A stretch of 64,000 bases of DNA from CAWALV01 sp963782965 (GCA_963782965.1 CAWALV010000006.1:1178001-1242000), one strand, 5' to 3'; positions 16,980 through 25,550 are shown, numbered from the stretch's first letter. The notes: a model not told the origin generated them from the sequence alone. Numbers and translations: made by a program.

Positions 16980-18022
16980 CCGCGTTCCCAGTAACTCGGG
17001 CCGACCGGCTCGTGGAAGCCGGACGTCGTCTTGAACTGACCGTCGGCGTCGACAGTGATGGGCAGTTGCGGCAACCGGCGCGCTGCCGGGCCGAAGATCA
17101 CGTTGCAGGCCTTCGGGACGTCGAACGTCGACTGGTGACACGGGCAGAGCAACTGCTGCACCTGCTTTTCGTACAGCGTGATCGGGCAGCCGACGTGCGT
17201 ACAGATCTTGGAGTAGGCGACGTGGTCCTGGTAGGCCCAGCCTTCCCGGCCCGGGAAGGGATGGTTCGTACCCGGCCGGAGCCTGATGATCACGACCGAC
17301 GACTTGGAGAGGTCGGCCTCGCTCAGCTGGTCAGCCGGAGCCGGCAGCACGGTCGTGAAGGCGCCGACCTCGAGGTCGCCGAACTTCACCGGCTTGCCGG
17401 TCTCGGCGTCGTACATCAGGTTGCCGGCTTTCCAGGGTGTGACCGCGAAGCTGTTGCGGGGAAGCGGCCCGAGGTCGCGCAACAACACCAGCGGAGGCAG
17501 GGCGAGCACGCCGGCCGCGAGCCCGAGCGAGCGCTTGATGAGCGAGCGCCGGGGCAGCCCGGTCTCCTCGATGCCGGTCATGACGATCTGTGCTGCCGCC
17601 TCGAGGTCGCCTTCGTCGGAGGCGAGCTCATGGCGGTCCTGCACGGTCTCGTGTGCGGGCATGATCCAGCGGACCCAGGCGATGATGCCGACGGCGAGCC
17701 CGGCCATCGCGATACCCATCGTGATGCCGAGCCAGAAGTTCGAGGTGCCCGCCGACTTCGTCGACTTCGGAATGATCATCACGTACGCCGCGATGAAACC
17801 GGCGGTGCCGAGCGCCGACACCACGAAGAACAGCGCGATGAGGCGTTCAGCCCGCCGCCCTCGCGCCCCCTCGGCGTCCTGTGGGCGGACGACCCGCTCG
17901 ACCACTGGCGGCCGCAACGATGTGCCCTCGGACGGCGGGTCGCTGGCGACCGTCGGGCGCGGGATTCCCGCCCTGCTCAGTTCTGACGCTGGCGTCGAGC
18001 CGGAGCCCGTGTGCTCGCTCAT
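16976..18022 (-). CDS. qcrA: Rieske iron-sulfur subunit of the cytochrome bc1 complex (QcrA)
   Basis: QcrA moves electrons from menaquinol to the diheme cytochrome. The 348-residue product has an acidic N-terminal tail and three membrane helices, as in actinobacterial Rieske proteins. The [2Fe-2S] ligands are in CTHVGCPI and CPCHQS. It starts at ATG 18022, overlapping the qcrC stop by four bases. A double-arginine stretch just before the third helix (RRSLIKRSLGLAAG) resembles a Tat-type signal, which fits the known export route of this domain. Confidence 0.97.
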   Translation of the reverse strand: MSEHTGSGSTPASELSRAGIPRPTVASDPPSEGTSLRPPVVERVVRPQDAEGARGRRAERLIALFFVVSALGTAGFIAAYVMIIPKSTKSAGTSNFWLGITMGIAMAGLAVGIIAWVRWIMPAHETVQDRHELASDEGDLEAAAQIVMTGIEETGLPRRSLIKRSLGLAAGVLALPPLVLLRDLGPLPRNSFAVTPWKAGNLMYDAETGKPVKFGDLEVGAFTTVLPAPADQLSEADLSKSSVVIIRLRPGTNHPFPGREGWAYQDHVAYSKICTHVGCPITLYEKQVQQLLCPCHQSTFDVPKACNVIFGPAARRLPQLPITVDADGQFKTTSGFHEPVGPSYWERG

Positions 18023-18891
18023 CTCGCCTTCTTCGCCTTCGCGCCGATCCACATCGCGGTGCCGGCGAGCACGGTGATGCCGGCGAGCCACGCCACCAGA
18101 CCCTCCGTCACCGGGCCGACCCGGCCGAGGTCGAAGCCGCCCGGGTCGGGCTGGCTCTTCATGGTCTGGACGTAGGCGATGATGTCCCGCTTCTCCGCCG
18201 GACTCAGCTGCTTGTCGGAGAAGATGGGCATGGTGCCCGGGCCGGTCAGCATCGCTTCATAGATTTGCTTGTCGGTCGCCACGATCGCCGGGGCGTGCTT
18301 ACCGTAGGCGAGGCCGCCACCTTGGCCAGTGAAGTTGTGGCATGCCGAGCAGTTGGTGCGAAACAGCGTTCCTCCGAACGGCATGTCGACGTTGCTGGAG
18401 GGCTGGTAGTCGCTCTTCCCCGGGATCGCCGGGCCCGGCCCGAGTGACGCGACGTACGCCGCGAGAGCGTCGATCTGAGCCTGGGTGTAGCGCACCGGCT
18501 TCTGTTCGGCCTGCGCGCCTTGCTGAGCGAGCGGCATCCGGCCGGTGCTCACCTGGAAGTCGACGGCCGCTCCGCCGACGCCGATGAGGCTCGGCGCCGA
18601 CGAGCTGCCTTCGGCCGCAATGCCGTGGCAGCTCGAGCAGCCCTGCAGGAAGAGTGCCTTGCCTTGCAGCACTTGGGCGTTGGGGTCGCCGTTGGCGGCT
18701 GCGCCGCCGCGCGCGGTCGCCAGGCTGTACACCGACCCCAGACTCAGCAAGGCGAAGAGCACAACGCCGTAGCGGGCGAACCGGCGCCCGCGCGCCGATC
18801 GTGCGCCTCGAGCCTTGGGCCGATCGCCGCGGGTGGCCGGTGCCGGCGTCGAACTCAACTCCACCGCCGATGGTTTCGATGCTTTAGACAT
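18019..18891 (-). CDS. qcrC: Diheme cytochrome c subunit of the bc1 complex (QcrC)
   Basis: QcrC replaces soluble cytochrome c in actinobacteria, linking the bc1 complex directly to the oxidase. The 290-residue protein has an N-terminal membrane helix (YGVVLFALLSLGSVYSLA) and two CxxCH heme sites (GCSSCHG and NCSACHN). Methionine ligands are in GRMPL and PGTMPIF, and a C-terminal membrane anchor follows. The gene starts 28 bases after ctaE and overlaps qcrA by four bases. Confidence 0.97.
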   Translation of the reverse strand: MSKASKPSAVELSSTPAPATRGDRPKARGARSARGRRFARYGVVLFALLSLGSVYSLATARGGAAANGDPNAQVLQGKALFLQGCSSCHGIAAEGSSSAPSLIGVGGAAVDFQVSTGRMPLAQQGAQAEQKPVRYTQAQIDALAAYVASLGPGPAIPGKSDYQPSSNVDMPFGGTLFRTNCSACHNFTGQGGGLAYGKHAPAIVATDKQIYEAMLTGPGTMPIFSDKQLSPAEKRDIIAYVQTMKSQPDPGGFDLGRVGPVTEGLVAWLAGITVLAGTAMWIGAKAKKAR

Positions 18892-18919
18892 CAGGACACG
18901 GGTTCCAGGTGTTCCAGCG

Positions 18920-19600
18920 CTACTTGATGAGGAAGATCGTGGAGAACAGGCCGATCCACACGACGTCGACGAAGTGCCAGTAGTAGGAGACGACGATCGC
19001 GCTGGTGACCTTCTCCGGGGTAAAGCGGCCCTTGCCCAGCCGAGCCATCAAGAAAACGAATGCCACCAGACCGCCCGTGACGTGCAGGGCGTGAAAGCCG
19101 GTGGCGAGGAAGAAGATCGAGCCGTACGCCGACGACGAGATCGTCATGCCGTTCAGGCCGTCGTGGAAGTCGCTGACGTAACGCGTGTATTCGAGGGCCT
19201 GGCCGCCGACGAACAGCGCACCCATGATGAAGGTGAGGATGTACCACTCGCGTAGGCCCCAGCGGGACATCCGGAAGATCGAGCCGGTGCGGCGGAGGCG
19301 GCGTTCCTCCGCGGCGAACACACCGAACTGACAGGTGACGCTCGAGAGCACCAGGATGAGCGTGATGGCGCCGTCGAAGCCGGTGCTGAGCTTGACCGGC
19401 TCGGTGCTGCCGGCGTGCACCGGCATCGGCCAGATGGTGTTCACGGATCGGATCGTGAAGTAGATCGCGAACAGTGCGGCGAAGAACATCAACTCCGACG
19501 ACAGCCACACGATGGTGCCGACACTGACCAGGCTCGGTCGGGTGAAGGAGCCGTGGGCGCGGCTCTTGCCCAAGGTTGTCGCGGTCGCCACGCAGGCCAT
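18920..19600 (-). CDS. ctaE: Cytochrome c oxidase subunit III (CtaE)
   Basis: The 226-residue protein has seven predicted helices' worth of hydrophobic sequence (IVWLSSELMFFAALFAIYF near the start; FFLATGFHALHVTGGLVAFV; YYWHFVDVVWIGLFSTIF at the end). These are standard CtaE motifs, including the HFVDVVW region. It stabilises subunit I and is the first gene of the ctaE-qcrCAB operon. The first 20 residues (Ala-Cys-Val-Ala-Thr-rich) are less conserved. A larger minus-strand open frame over the same DNA is a shadow. Confidence 0.96.
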   Translation of the reverse strand: MACVATATTLGKSRAHGSFTRPSLVSVGTIVWLSSELMFFAALFAIYFTIRSVNTIWPMPVHAGSTEPVKLSTGFDGAITLILVLSSVTCQFGVFAAEERRLRRTGSIFRMSRWGLREWYILTFIMGALFVGGQALEYTRYVSDFHDGLNGMTISSSAYGSIFFLATGFHALHVTGGLVAFVFLMARLGKGRFTPEKVTSAIVVSYYWHFVDVVWIGLFSTIFLIK

Positions 19601-19810
19601 TATTGCTACCTACCGCAAGCGTCTTACCCCGACCCCCTCCTACCGGCGCGTCGCGGCGGATCCGGGTGGCCCGCGGGGAGTCCCCGCCGGACCCGAAGAA
19701 GGTGCCTGTCACCGTGCCTCCCGCCCTGCCGCCCCGCCTGCAGCGGCGACCCTGCCGCCAGCGATAGCATCCCCGCGTGTCCTGCCTACCCGCCGAAGGA
19801 GCTACCCGCC

Positions 19811-20329
19811 ATGTCCACCATCGAGTCGGCGGCGGACGAGTCGGCGGCGAACCCGGTTCTGGCCATGTCGGCTGAATCCGGACACCGGGCGGTCGGCGGC
19901 GACGCCAAGAGCCGGCCGGCCACGCTGACCGTCCTCGTCTACAGCGACGACATGACGACCCGCGAGAGAGTCCAGCTCGCGGTCGGCCGGCGTCCGGTAG
20001 CCGACCTTCCCGCGATCACCTACGTGGAGTGCGCCACTCACCGCGCCGTCGTGACGGCGGTCGATGCCGGCGGCATCGACGTTCTCGTGCTCGACGGCGA
20101 AGCGGTACCGAGTGGCGGCATGGGCATCTGCCGGCAACTGAAGGACGAGGTCTATCGCTGCCCGCCGATCCTGGTGCTCACCGGCCGGCGGGACGACGCG
20201 TGGCTGGCGTCCTGGTCGCGCGCCGACGCCGCCGTCCCGCACCCCATCAACGGGGTCGCCCTTGCGCCCGCGGTTGCCGACCTGATGCGCCGGCGCCTGG
20301 AGCAGCTCGCCGAGCAGCCAGGCCGGTAG
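19811..20329 (+). CDS. Receiver-like (response regulator) protein without output domain
   Basis: The 172-residue protein has a 40-residue Ala/Ser-rich lead. One receiver-like domain follows (TVLVYSDDMTTRERV with the acidic pair; DVLVLDGEAVPSGGMGICRQ with a candidate phospho-Asp; PPILVLTGRRDD; and a Pro-containing loop in place of the usual Lys-Pro). No DNA-binding domain is present, and the receiver signature is weak (the lysine that should follow strand 5 is not obvious). It may act by protein contact or be an atypical, unphosphorylated receiver. It sits divergently from ctaE and 26 bases before trpD. There is no kinase next to it. Confidence 0.7.
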   Translation: MSTIESAADESAANPVLAMSAESGHRAVGGDAKSRPATLTVLVYSDDMTTRERVQLAVGRRPVADLPAITYVECATHRAVVTAVDAGGIDVLVLDGEAVPSGGMGICRQLKDEVYRCPPILVLTGRRDDAWLASWSRADAAVPHPINGVALAPAVADLMRRRLEQLAEQPGR

Positions 20330-20355
20330 TCGGGCGTCGGGGGCGAGATGACGAC

Positions 20356-21441
20356 ATGACCGCGGATGCCGGCACGCAGCCGCTTCGACGCGCACGGTCG
20401 TGGCCCGAGCTGTTGAGTTCGTTGCTCGCCGGTCGCGACCTCAGCGCCGACGACACGGCCTGGGCGATGGCCCAGATCATGAGCGGTGACGCGACGCCCG
20501 CGCAGGTCGCTGCGTTCGCCATCGCCTTGCGAGCCAAGGGCGAGACCGCAGAGGAAGTGACCGGCCTCGCTGCCACGATGATCGACTTCGCCCAGCCGGT
20601 GCCCGACGTCGGCGGTGCGCTCGATGTCGTCGGTTCCGGTGGCGACCGCGCGCACACGGTCAACATTTCCACCATGGCCGCGATCGTGGCCGCCGCCGCC
20701 GGGGTCCCGGTCGCAAAGCACGGAAACCGCGCCGCGTCGTCCTCGTGCGGTTCGGCCGACCTCCTCGAGGCGCTCGGCGTGGCGATCGACCTCTCCGGCG
20801 CGGGTGTGGCCGAGTGCGTGCAACGCGCAGGCATCGGGTTCTGCTTCGCGCCGGTGTTCCATCCGGCGTTTCGGCACACTGCGGCGCCGCGCCGCGAACT
20901 CGGCGTCCCGACCGTGTTCAACTTCCTGGGCCCGCTCACCAACCCGGCGAAGCCGCGAGCCAACGCGGTGGGGGTGGCTGATGCGCGGATGGCCGCGGTC
21001 GTCGCCGGGGTCTTGGCCCGGCGCGGGAACCAGGCGCTGGTGTTCCGTGGCGACGACGGCCTCGACGAGCTGACGACGACCACGACGTCGCAGGTCTGGG
21101 TGGTCGCCGGCGGGCGGGTCGATGCGATCTCCCTCGACCCGGTGACCCTTGGCGTCAAGCCGGCGGCACCCAGCGACCTGCGTGGCGACGATGCGACATA
21201 CAACGCAGGCGTCGCGCGGGCGTTGCTCGCCGGTGAGAGCGGGCCGGTGCGCGATGCGGTCCTGCTGAACGCGGCTGCCGGCGTCGTCGCTTTCGACGGG
21301 CCGCGAGCCGGGGAGCTGGCTGATCAGCTTCGAGCGGCACTCGACCGGGTCGCCGCCGCCGTCGATTCCGGTGCCGCCGGCCGAACGCTCGAAGCGTGGG
21401 TCACGGCCAGCCAGGACGCTCGGGCGGCAGCACCGAGCTAG
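20356..21441 (+). CDS. trpD: Anthranilate phosphoribosyltransferase (TrpD)
   Basis: TrpD joins anthranilate to PRPP in tryptophan synthesis. The 361-residue protein has GSGGDRAHTVNIST (PRPP-binding loop), KHGNRAASSSCGSADLLEALG and FLGPLTNPA. The ATG at 20356 was chosen over an earlier ATG at 20348 that runs into a stop after three codons. Expected length is about 350-370, so the gene looks complete. No other trp genes are nearby, as in M. tuberculosis (Rv2192c). Confidence 0.96.
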   Translation: MTADAGTQPLRRARSWPELLSSLLAGRDLSADDTAWAMAQIMSGDATPAQVAAFAIALRAKGETAEEVTGLAATMIDFAQPVPDVGGALDVVGSGGDRAHTVNISTMAAIVAAAAGVPVAKHGNRAASSSCGSADLLEALGVAIDLSGAGVAECVQRAGIGFCFAPVFHPAFRHTAAPRRELGVPTVFNFLGPLTNPAKPRANAVGVADARMAAVVAGVLARRGNQALVFRGDDGLDELTTTTTSQVWVVAGGRVDAISLDPVTLGVKPAAPSDLRGDDATYNAGVARALLAGESGPVRDAVLLNAAAGVVAFDGPRAGELADQLRAALDRVAAAVDSGAAGRTLEAWVTASQDARAAAPS

Positions 21442-21475
21442 CGGACGCTAGCCGGCGCTGGCCGAGCTAGCCGAG
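21442..21475. terminator. Repetitive GC/CTAG-rich spacer between convergent genes, possible terminator
   Basis: Between the stops of trpD and the RAM-domain gene lies a short stretch with repeated GAGCTAG / GCTAGC elements that can fold back on itself (GCTAG-n-CTAGC). It could end transcription from both sides. There is no T tract, and the stem is short, so this is a weak call. Confidence 0.3.
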
Positions 21476-21760
21476 CTAGACGTCGTCGAGGCCGAGTGAG
21501 AACGCGGCCTCCAGGTCATGCCGCGAGTATGTGCGGAAGGCGATGTGCGTCTCGGTCGAGATCACGCCGTCGACCTTGTTCAGCTGCCCCGGGATCACCT
21601 GCGCCAGCTCCTCGTGGCGGCGGACGCGTACCACCGCGACGAGGTCGAACTCGCCGGTGACGGAGTACACCTCGGTGACCGCGGGCAGTTCGGCGATCGT
21701 CTCGGCGACTTCGCCGACCCGGTCGACGGCGGTCTTCACCAACACGATGGCTGTGATCAC
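21476..21760 (-). CDS. Stand-alone Lrp/AsnC ligand-binding (RAM) domain protein
   Basis: The 94-residue protein is a single RAM domain, the effector-binding half of Lrp/AsnC regulators, without the helix-turn-helix (ITAIVLVKTAVDRVGEVAETI; YSVTGEFDLVAVVRVRRHEE; then ETHIAFRTYS). Proteins like this bind amino acids or assemble with full-length regulators. It starts at ATG 21760 and lies downstream of the DEDD nuclease on the same strand, converging on trpD. Its ligand cannot be read from sequence. Confidence 0.88.
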   Translation of the reverse strand: MITAIVLVKTAVDRVGEVAETIAELPAVTEVYSVTGEFDLVAVVRVRRHEELAQVIPGQLNKVDGVISTETHIAFRTYSRHDLEAAFSLGLDDV

Positions 21761-21804
21761 GAGGACACCTTAACGCGGCGGCTCGGCCCGCCACGCCCGC
21801 TGCG

Positions 21805-23640
21805 TCAACCTGCCGCCAGCCGAGCCGGACGGGTGTCGCGTGCCGGTCGATGCACCGGCCGCAGTCCGCGGCGGTCCTTGAACGGGTCGACATCGACCGT
21901 CTCGGTGGACAGTTCGAGCAGGATGCGCTGCCCGCCGGCGCCGAACGCCGGGCAGCTGTATTGGCCGGTGACGTCGACCAGGCGAGTGCCCGGGGTCTCG
22001 AGCCAGCGCAACACGCATTCGGTCTCTTCGGCAGTGGCGTACCCCGTGCTGTTGGACGGGCTGGTAGTCGACCGGCTGGTACTCGACGGGCTGGGGTCGA
22101 GTGCTTCTGCGGTGGCGACCAGCGCGTCGACGTAGGGCCGCGGGGCGGCGCCGGGTGGCACGACGCCGGCAGCCACCAGTCGGCCGCGCCGGATGACACT
22201 CACCTCGTAGCCGCCGTCAGTCGTCGGGCGCGCCGCGACGATCTGCGCGCACGAGGTGACGCCGGCCAAACGCTGTCCGCGAGCGGCCGCGCGGACGAAG
22301 GCGGCCAGCCGGTCGCGGTGTGCGGCGGCGTCTTCGTAGCGCAGCAGCCCGGAGAGTGTCTCGATGCGAGCGAGCAGGGTCTTCACGACCTGGCGGGCAT
22401 CGAGGTCGATCGCGCGCCGCGCCGCCTCGACATGGCGGGCGTACTCCTGAACCGTTTCGCTGCCGTCGCACGGTGCACCGCAGCGACCGAGTTCGGCAAG
22501 TGCGCAGGCTGCGCTGTGCCGCCTCAGGCTGAGCGAGCGCGTGCACTGCCGAAGCGGCACTGCTTCGTGCAGGGCAGCGATCGCGTGTTCTGCGCTACGG
22601 CGCGATGAAAACGGCCCGAGATAGGTGGCGCCGTCGTCGCGCACCGATCGCACCACGGACAAGCGAGGGAAGTGCTCGAGGGTGAGCTTCACCCAGGACG
22701 CTCGCTCAGGGTATTTCGAGCGGCGGTTGTAGGGCGGCTTGTGTTCTGCGATCAGTCGCAATTCACGCACCTGTGCCTCGAGTTCGGTGGCACACACCAT
22801 CGGGACGACGTCGTGCGCGATGCCCACCATCTCGACGATGCGCTGTCGCAGTTCGGACGACGTGAAGTAGGTGCGCACCCGGTTCTTGATGTCCTTGGCT
22901 TTGCCGACGTACAGCACCCGACCGCGTTCGTCGCGGAACAGATAGACACCCGGTGCGTGCGGCAACACGTCGGCGAGACCGCGCTTGCGCCGTTGCTGGG
23001 GAGTGACTTGCCCCGTGAACGTGCGGAGGTCTTCCCAGGTGTGCACCCCGAAACCGCCGAGCCGCTCGAGCAGGGCGTGCAGCACGTCGACGGTCGCGCG
23101 CGCGTCGTCGAGTGCGCGGTGGTTCGGTGTCGTGCGGGCTCGCAAGATGCGGGCGAGAGTGGCGAGCTTGCAGTTGGGTGCTTCGTCGCGGGTGAGCACG
23201 CGGCGAGCCAGGCGGGCGGTGTCGACCGAGTCGAACGCCGGCCAGGCGACCTCAGACCTCGCGCAGGCGGCCTTGAGGAAACCGAGGTCGAACGGTGCGT
23301 TGTGCGCGACGAGAACGCTGCCGTGGGCGAACTCCAAGAAGGCCGGGAGCACCGCAGGAAGGCGTGGCGCGCCCGCCACCAACGCGTCGGTGATGCCGGT
23401 CAGGACGGCGATGAACGGAGGGATCGGTTCACCGGGGTTGACGAGTGTTTGGAACTCGCCCTGCACCTCGCCCCCGCACACCTTCACCGCGCCGATCTCG
23501 GTGATTGCGGCGGTGGCGGGTGAACCACCCGTCGTCTCCAGGTCGACGACGACGAACGTGACTTCCCGAAGTGGCTGGGCGAGATCGTCGATCGTGGTCT
23601 GCACCGGCAAGGGCGCCGGCGCCGGGAGTACGGAGTTCAC
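21805..23640 (-). CDS. DEDDh 3'-5' exonuclease fused to UvrC-like GIY-YIG nuclease domain
   Basis: The N-terminal exonuclease (about residues 20-190) shows ExoI VVVDLETTG, ExoII VAHNAPFDLGFLK and ExoIII HRALDDARATVD. Next comes a GIY-YIG nuclease region (APGVYLFRDERGRVLYVGKAKD, about 220-300) like the N-terminal half of UvrC, then a UvrC-like middle part. This is the actinobacterial Rv2191 type, probably for DNA repair. Start GTG 23640 was chosen just before the conserved part; the frame stays open far upstream without conservation. The C-terminal region holds a Ser/Thr/Pro-rich insert (22045-22100) made of short repeats. 611 aa. Confidence 0.88.
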   Translation of the reverse strand: MNSVLPAPAPLPVQTTIDDLAQPLREVTFVVVDLETTGGSPATAAITEIGAVKVCGGEVQGEFQTLVNPGEPIPPFIAVLTGITDALVAGAPRLPAVLPAFLEFAHGSVLVAHNAPFDLGFLKAACARSEVAWPAFDSVDTARLARRVLTRDEAPNCKLATLARILRARTTPNHRALDDARATVDVLHALLERLGGFGVHTWEDLRTFTGQVTPQQRRKRGLADVLPHAPGVYLFRDERGRVLYVGKAKDIKNRVRTYFTSSELRQRIVEMVGIAHDVVPMVCATELEAQVRELRLIAEHKPPYNRRSKYPERASWVKLTLEHFPRLSVVRSVRDDGATYLGPFSSRRSAEHAIAALHEAVPLRQCTRSLSLRRHSAACALAELGRCGAPCDGSETVQEYARHVEAARRAIDLDARQVVKTLLARIETLSGLLRYEDAAAHRDRLAAFVRAAARGQRLAGVTSCAQIVAARPTTDGGYEVSVIRRGRLVAAGVVPPGAAPRPYVDALVATAEALDPSPSSTSRSTTSPSNSTGYATAEETECVLRWLETPGTRLVDVTGQYSCPAFGAGGQRILLELSTETVDVDPFKDRRGLRPVHRPARDTRPARLAAG

Positions 23641-23778
23641 AGCCGTGGACGCTAGGCCCGGCAGGGGACACTTCCCTGCTCGACACACCGGGAGCAGTCG
23701 AGCGGTCGGACTGTCGGTGGGCCTGCCTAGGGTGGCCTCACGTTCGACGAGAAGCAGCAGAAGAAGAGGAGCCATCGC

Positions 23779-23952
23779 ATGCTCATCGATTGCGACAGTT
23801 GCACCGTGCGGGGCGGCGCGTGCGCGGATTGCGTGGTGAGCGTCCTGCTCGGGGCTGCGCCGAACGGCGTCGAACTCGACGACGACGCCCGGGTGGCCAT
23901 CGACGTGCTGGCCGACCATGGCCTGGTGCCGCCGCTGCGCCTCATTGTCTGA
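23779..23952 (+). CDS. Small cysteine-rich conserved protein (57 aa)
   Basis: This short gene encodes MLIDCDSCTVRGGACADCVV (first 20 residues), then an acidic segment and LVPPLRLIV. Four cysteines arranged C-x2-C-x6-C-x2-C could bind zinc or a metal cluster. I recall a similar small family next to the NlpC/P60 gene in other actinobacteria. It starts after GAGGAG at the right spacing and is divergent from the DEDD nuclease, about 140 bases away. Its function is unknown. The stop codon lies inside the first unit of a tandem repeat. Confidence 0.7.
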   Translation: MLIDCDSCTVRGGACADCVVSVLLGAAPNGVELDDDARVAIDVLADHGLVPPLRLIV

Positions 23953-24013
23953 CGAACTTGTCTGACGCAACTTGCCTGACGAACTTGCCTGACGAACTTG
24001 CCTGACGAACGAT
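23946..24013 (+). repeat. Five tandem copies of a 13-14 base unit
   Basis: Units resembling TGCCTGACGAACT occur five times in a row, the second with one extra base. The first overlaps the last codon and stop of the 57-residue gene. Each unit carries a TGA, and the array shows no coding sense. Confidence 0.9.
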
Positions 24014-24200
24014 CGTCGGCAGAACGGCACATATGCACCGAGCGGTGCGGAAGCCGGGCATCTGGGGTGAGGCGGCACAAGCTCCCATGACGACTCGGCG
24101 TCGACAACGTTGCGGAATGGTTGCGTTGCGGCAACGAGATGGTTAGCCTGCGTGCCAGGCACCCGTTCGGTAGCCGCGCAAACTGCGGCGGCGGGTACCT

Positions 24201-24392
24201 GCGCCGAATCTGTCGACGTGCAGTGCGAAATGGCTCTGTGGGCAACCGCCGGACCAGTTCGGGCCGCATCGAGACGGAACCGGGGACCCACCTTCCCCCG
24301 GGGTGAATCCGCAAGTCCCGGCTATCTCGCCGGGCCGCGCGGTAGGGCGTACTTCCCGCCCGAACCCGTCAGCTAACTCGGTAGGCGCCGAG
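24201..24392 (+). ncRNA. c-di-AMP riboswitch (ydaO/yuaA leader)
   Basis: The leader of the NlpC/P60 gene carries, in order, CGCCGAATCTGTC, GGAACCGGGGACCCACC, GGGGTGAATCC, AGGGCGTACTTCCCGCCC and GAACCCGTCAGCTAACTCGG. These are the conserved blocks of the ydaO/yuaA class. Actinobacteria use this RNA ahead of cell-wall hydrolase genes, where c-di-AMP turns expression off. It ends about 20 bases before the GTG start, close to a GAGGAAGAAGGAG ribosome site. Confidence 0.92.
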
Positions 24393-24411
24393 GAAGAAGG
24401 AGATCGCCTCT

Positions 24412-25494
24412 GTGGCGGCCCCCAGCTGTGCCCTGCGGTCGGACGGTTCCTTGCTCCGCCGACTTGCCGCTTTACTCGTTGCTCTCGCCGGCGTCGCCGT
24501 CGTACTCGTGCCGGCGGGCGTCAGTTACGCCGACCCGAAACACGTGGCGTCCTCCGCACAGGACAAACTCGACGCGCTGTCGAACAAGGCAGAGGCCTTG
24601 GTCGAGCAGTACAACGCCGCGCAGGCGAAGCTCACCGCGGCGCAACAGGGTTTGAAGGCTGAGCAGGCGGCCGTGGCTGCCGGGCAACGCGCCGTCGAGG
24701 CCGCCCGCGTCCAGGTCGGCGGCGTTGCGAGCGCGGCCTACCGGAGCGGCAATCTCGACACCGTCCAAGCGTTGCTCACCACCGACGACCCGCAGGCCGC
24801 GCTGCAACGGGCGAACGTGCTCGCCATGCTGGCCGCGCGCCGCGGAGAGGTGCTGCGTCGAGCAACCGCCGCGACCGACAAGCTGACCCAGACGCAGCGC
24901 ATCGCCACTCAAAAGCTCGCACAGGTCAAGGCGCTGACTGCGTCGATCGCCGCGCAGCGCAAGACGATCGACGCCCTTGTCGCGCAGCAGAAATCGCTGG
25001 TGAAGGCCGCGGAGCAAGAGGCCGCGGCAGCGGCGGCGCGAGCGGCCGCGCAGGCTCGCGCCAGCCGCAGCCAGGCCCGGCGGCCCGTCCCCCCCGCACC
25101 GCGAGCCGCCGCGGCTCCGGCGCCGGTCTACTCCGGCCCGGCCGACGGTCGGGCAGCTGCCGCCGTGCGCTACGCCTACGCCCAGCTCGGCAAGCCGTAC
25201 CGCTGGGGTGGTGCGGGGCCGTACTCGTTCGACTGTTCGGGTCTCACCATGAGGGCTTGGCAGGCCGCCGGCGTCTCCTTGCCGCACAACGCCGCCGCCC
25301 AGTACTACTCGACACGCCATGTGTCGATGTCGTCCTTGCAGCCGGGCGACCTCGTCTACTTCGGCCATCCCATCCACCACGTCGGTATCTACATCGGCAA
25401 CGGCCAGATGATCGAGGCGCCGTACACCGGCGCGAACGTCCGCATCACCAACTTCGGCTATCGCCACGACGTCGTGGGTGCGTCTCGGCCTTGA
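24412..25494 (+). CDS. Secreted NlpC/P60 peptidoglycan endopeptidase (RipA-like)
   Basis: This cell-wall enzyme cuts peptide stems in peptidoglycan. The 360-residue protein has a signal sequence (LLRRLAALLVALAGVAVVLV, cut before YADPK), a long coiled coil (about residues 45-205), an Ala/Pro linker and a C-terminal NlpC/P60 domain. The catalytic Cys is in FDCSGLTMRAW, with His in HHVGIYIGNG and the third polar residue downstream. The coiled-coil plus catalytic layout matches RipA/RipC-type hydrolases kept inactive until localised. Start GTG 24412. It is under a c-di-AMP riboswitch. Confidence 0.93.
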   Translation: MAAPSCALRSDGSLLRRLAALLVALAGVAVVLVPAGVSYADPKHVASSAQDKLDALSNKAEALVEQYNAAQAKLTAAQQGLKAEQAAVAAGQRAVEAARVQVGGVASAAYRSGNLDTVQALLTTDDPQAALQRANVLAMLAARRGEVLRRATAATDKLTQTQRIATQKLAQVKALTASIAAQRKTIDALVAQQKSLVKAAEQEAAAAAARAAAQARASRSQARRPVPPAPRAAAAPAPVYSGPADGRAAAAVRYAYAQLGKPYRWGGAGPYSFDCSGLTMRAWQAAGVSLPHNAAAQYYSTRHVSMSSLQPGDLVYFGHPIHHVGIYIGNGQMIEAPYTGANVRITNFGYRHDVVGASRP

Positions 25495-25513
25495 CCTGAG
25501 CACTACCTGCCCG

Positions 25514-25550
25514 CGGTGGCCGCCTTCGACTGTGTCGAGGGCGGCCACCG
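25514..25550 (+). terminator. Hairpin terminator after the NlpC/P60 gene
   Basis: A perfect 11-base stem (CGGTGGCCGCC with GGCGGCCACCG) encloses a 15-base loop that itself can pair (TCGAC/GTCGA). It begins 20 bases after the stop. No T tract follows, which is usual for high-GC actinobacteria. Confidence 0.75.

Noticed and set aside
15294..16994. 566-codon plus-strand frame across qcrB
   Set aside because: Antisense to a clear cytochrome b gene; the translation has only Glu/Gly/Arg-rich noise.
23946..24013. Possible small CRISPR-like array
   Set aside because: Units are directly adjacent 13-14 base copies without spacers, so this is a simple tandem repeat.
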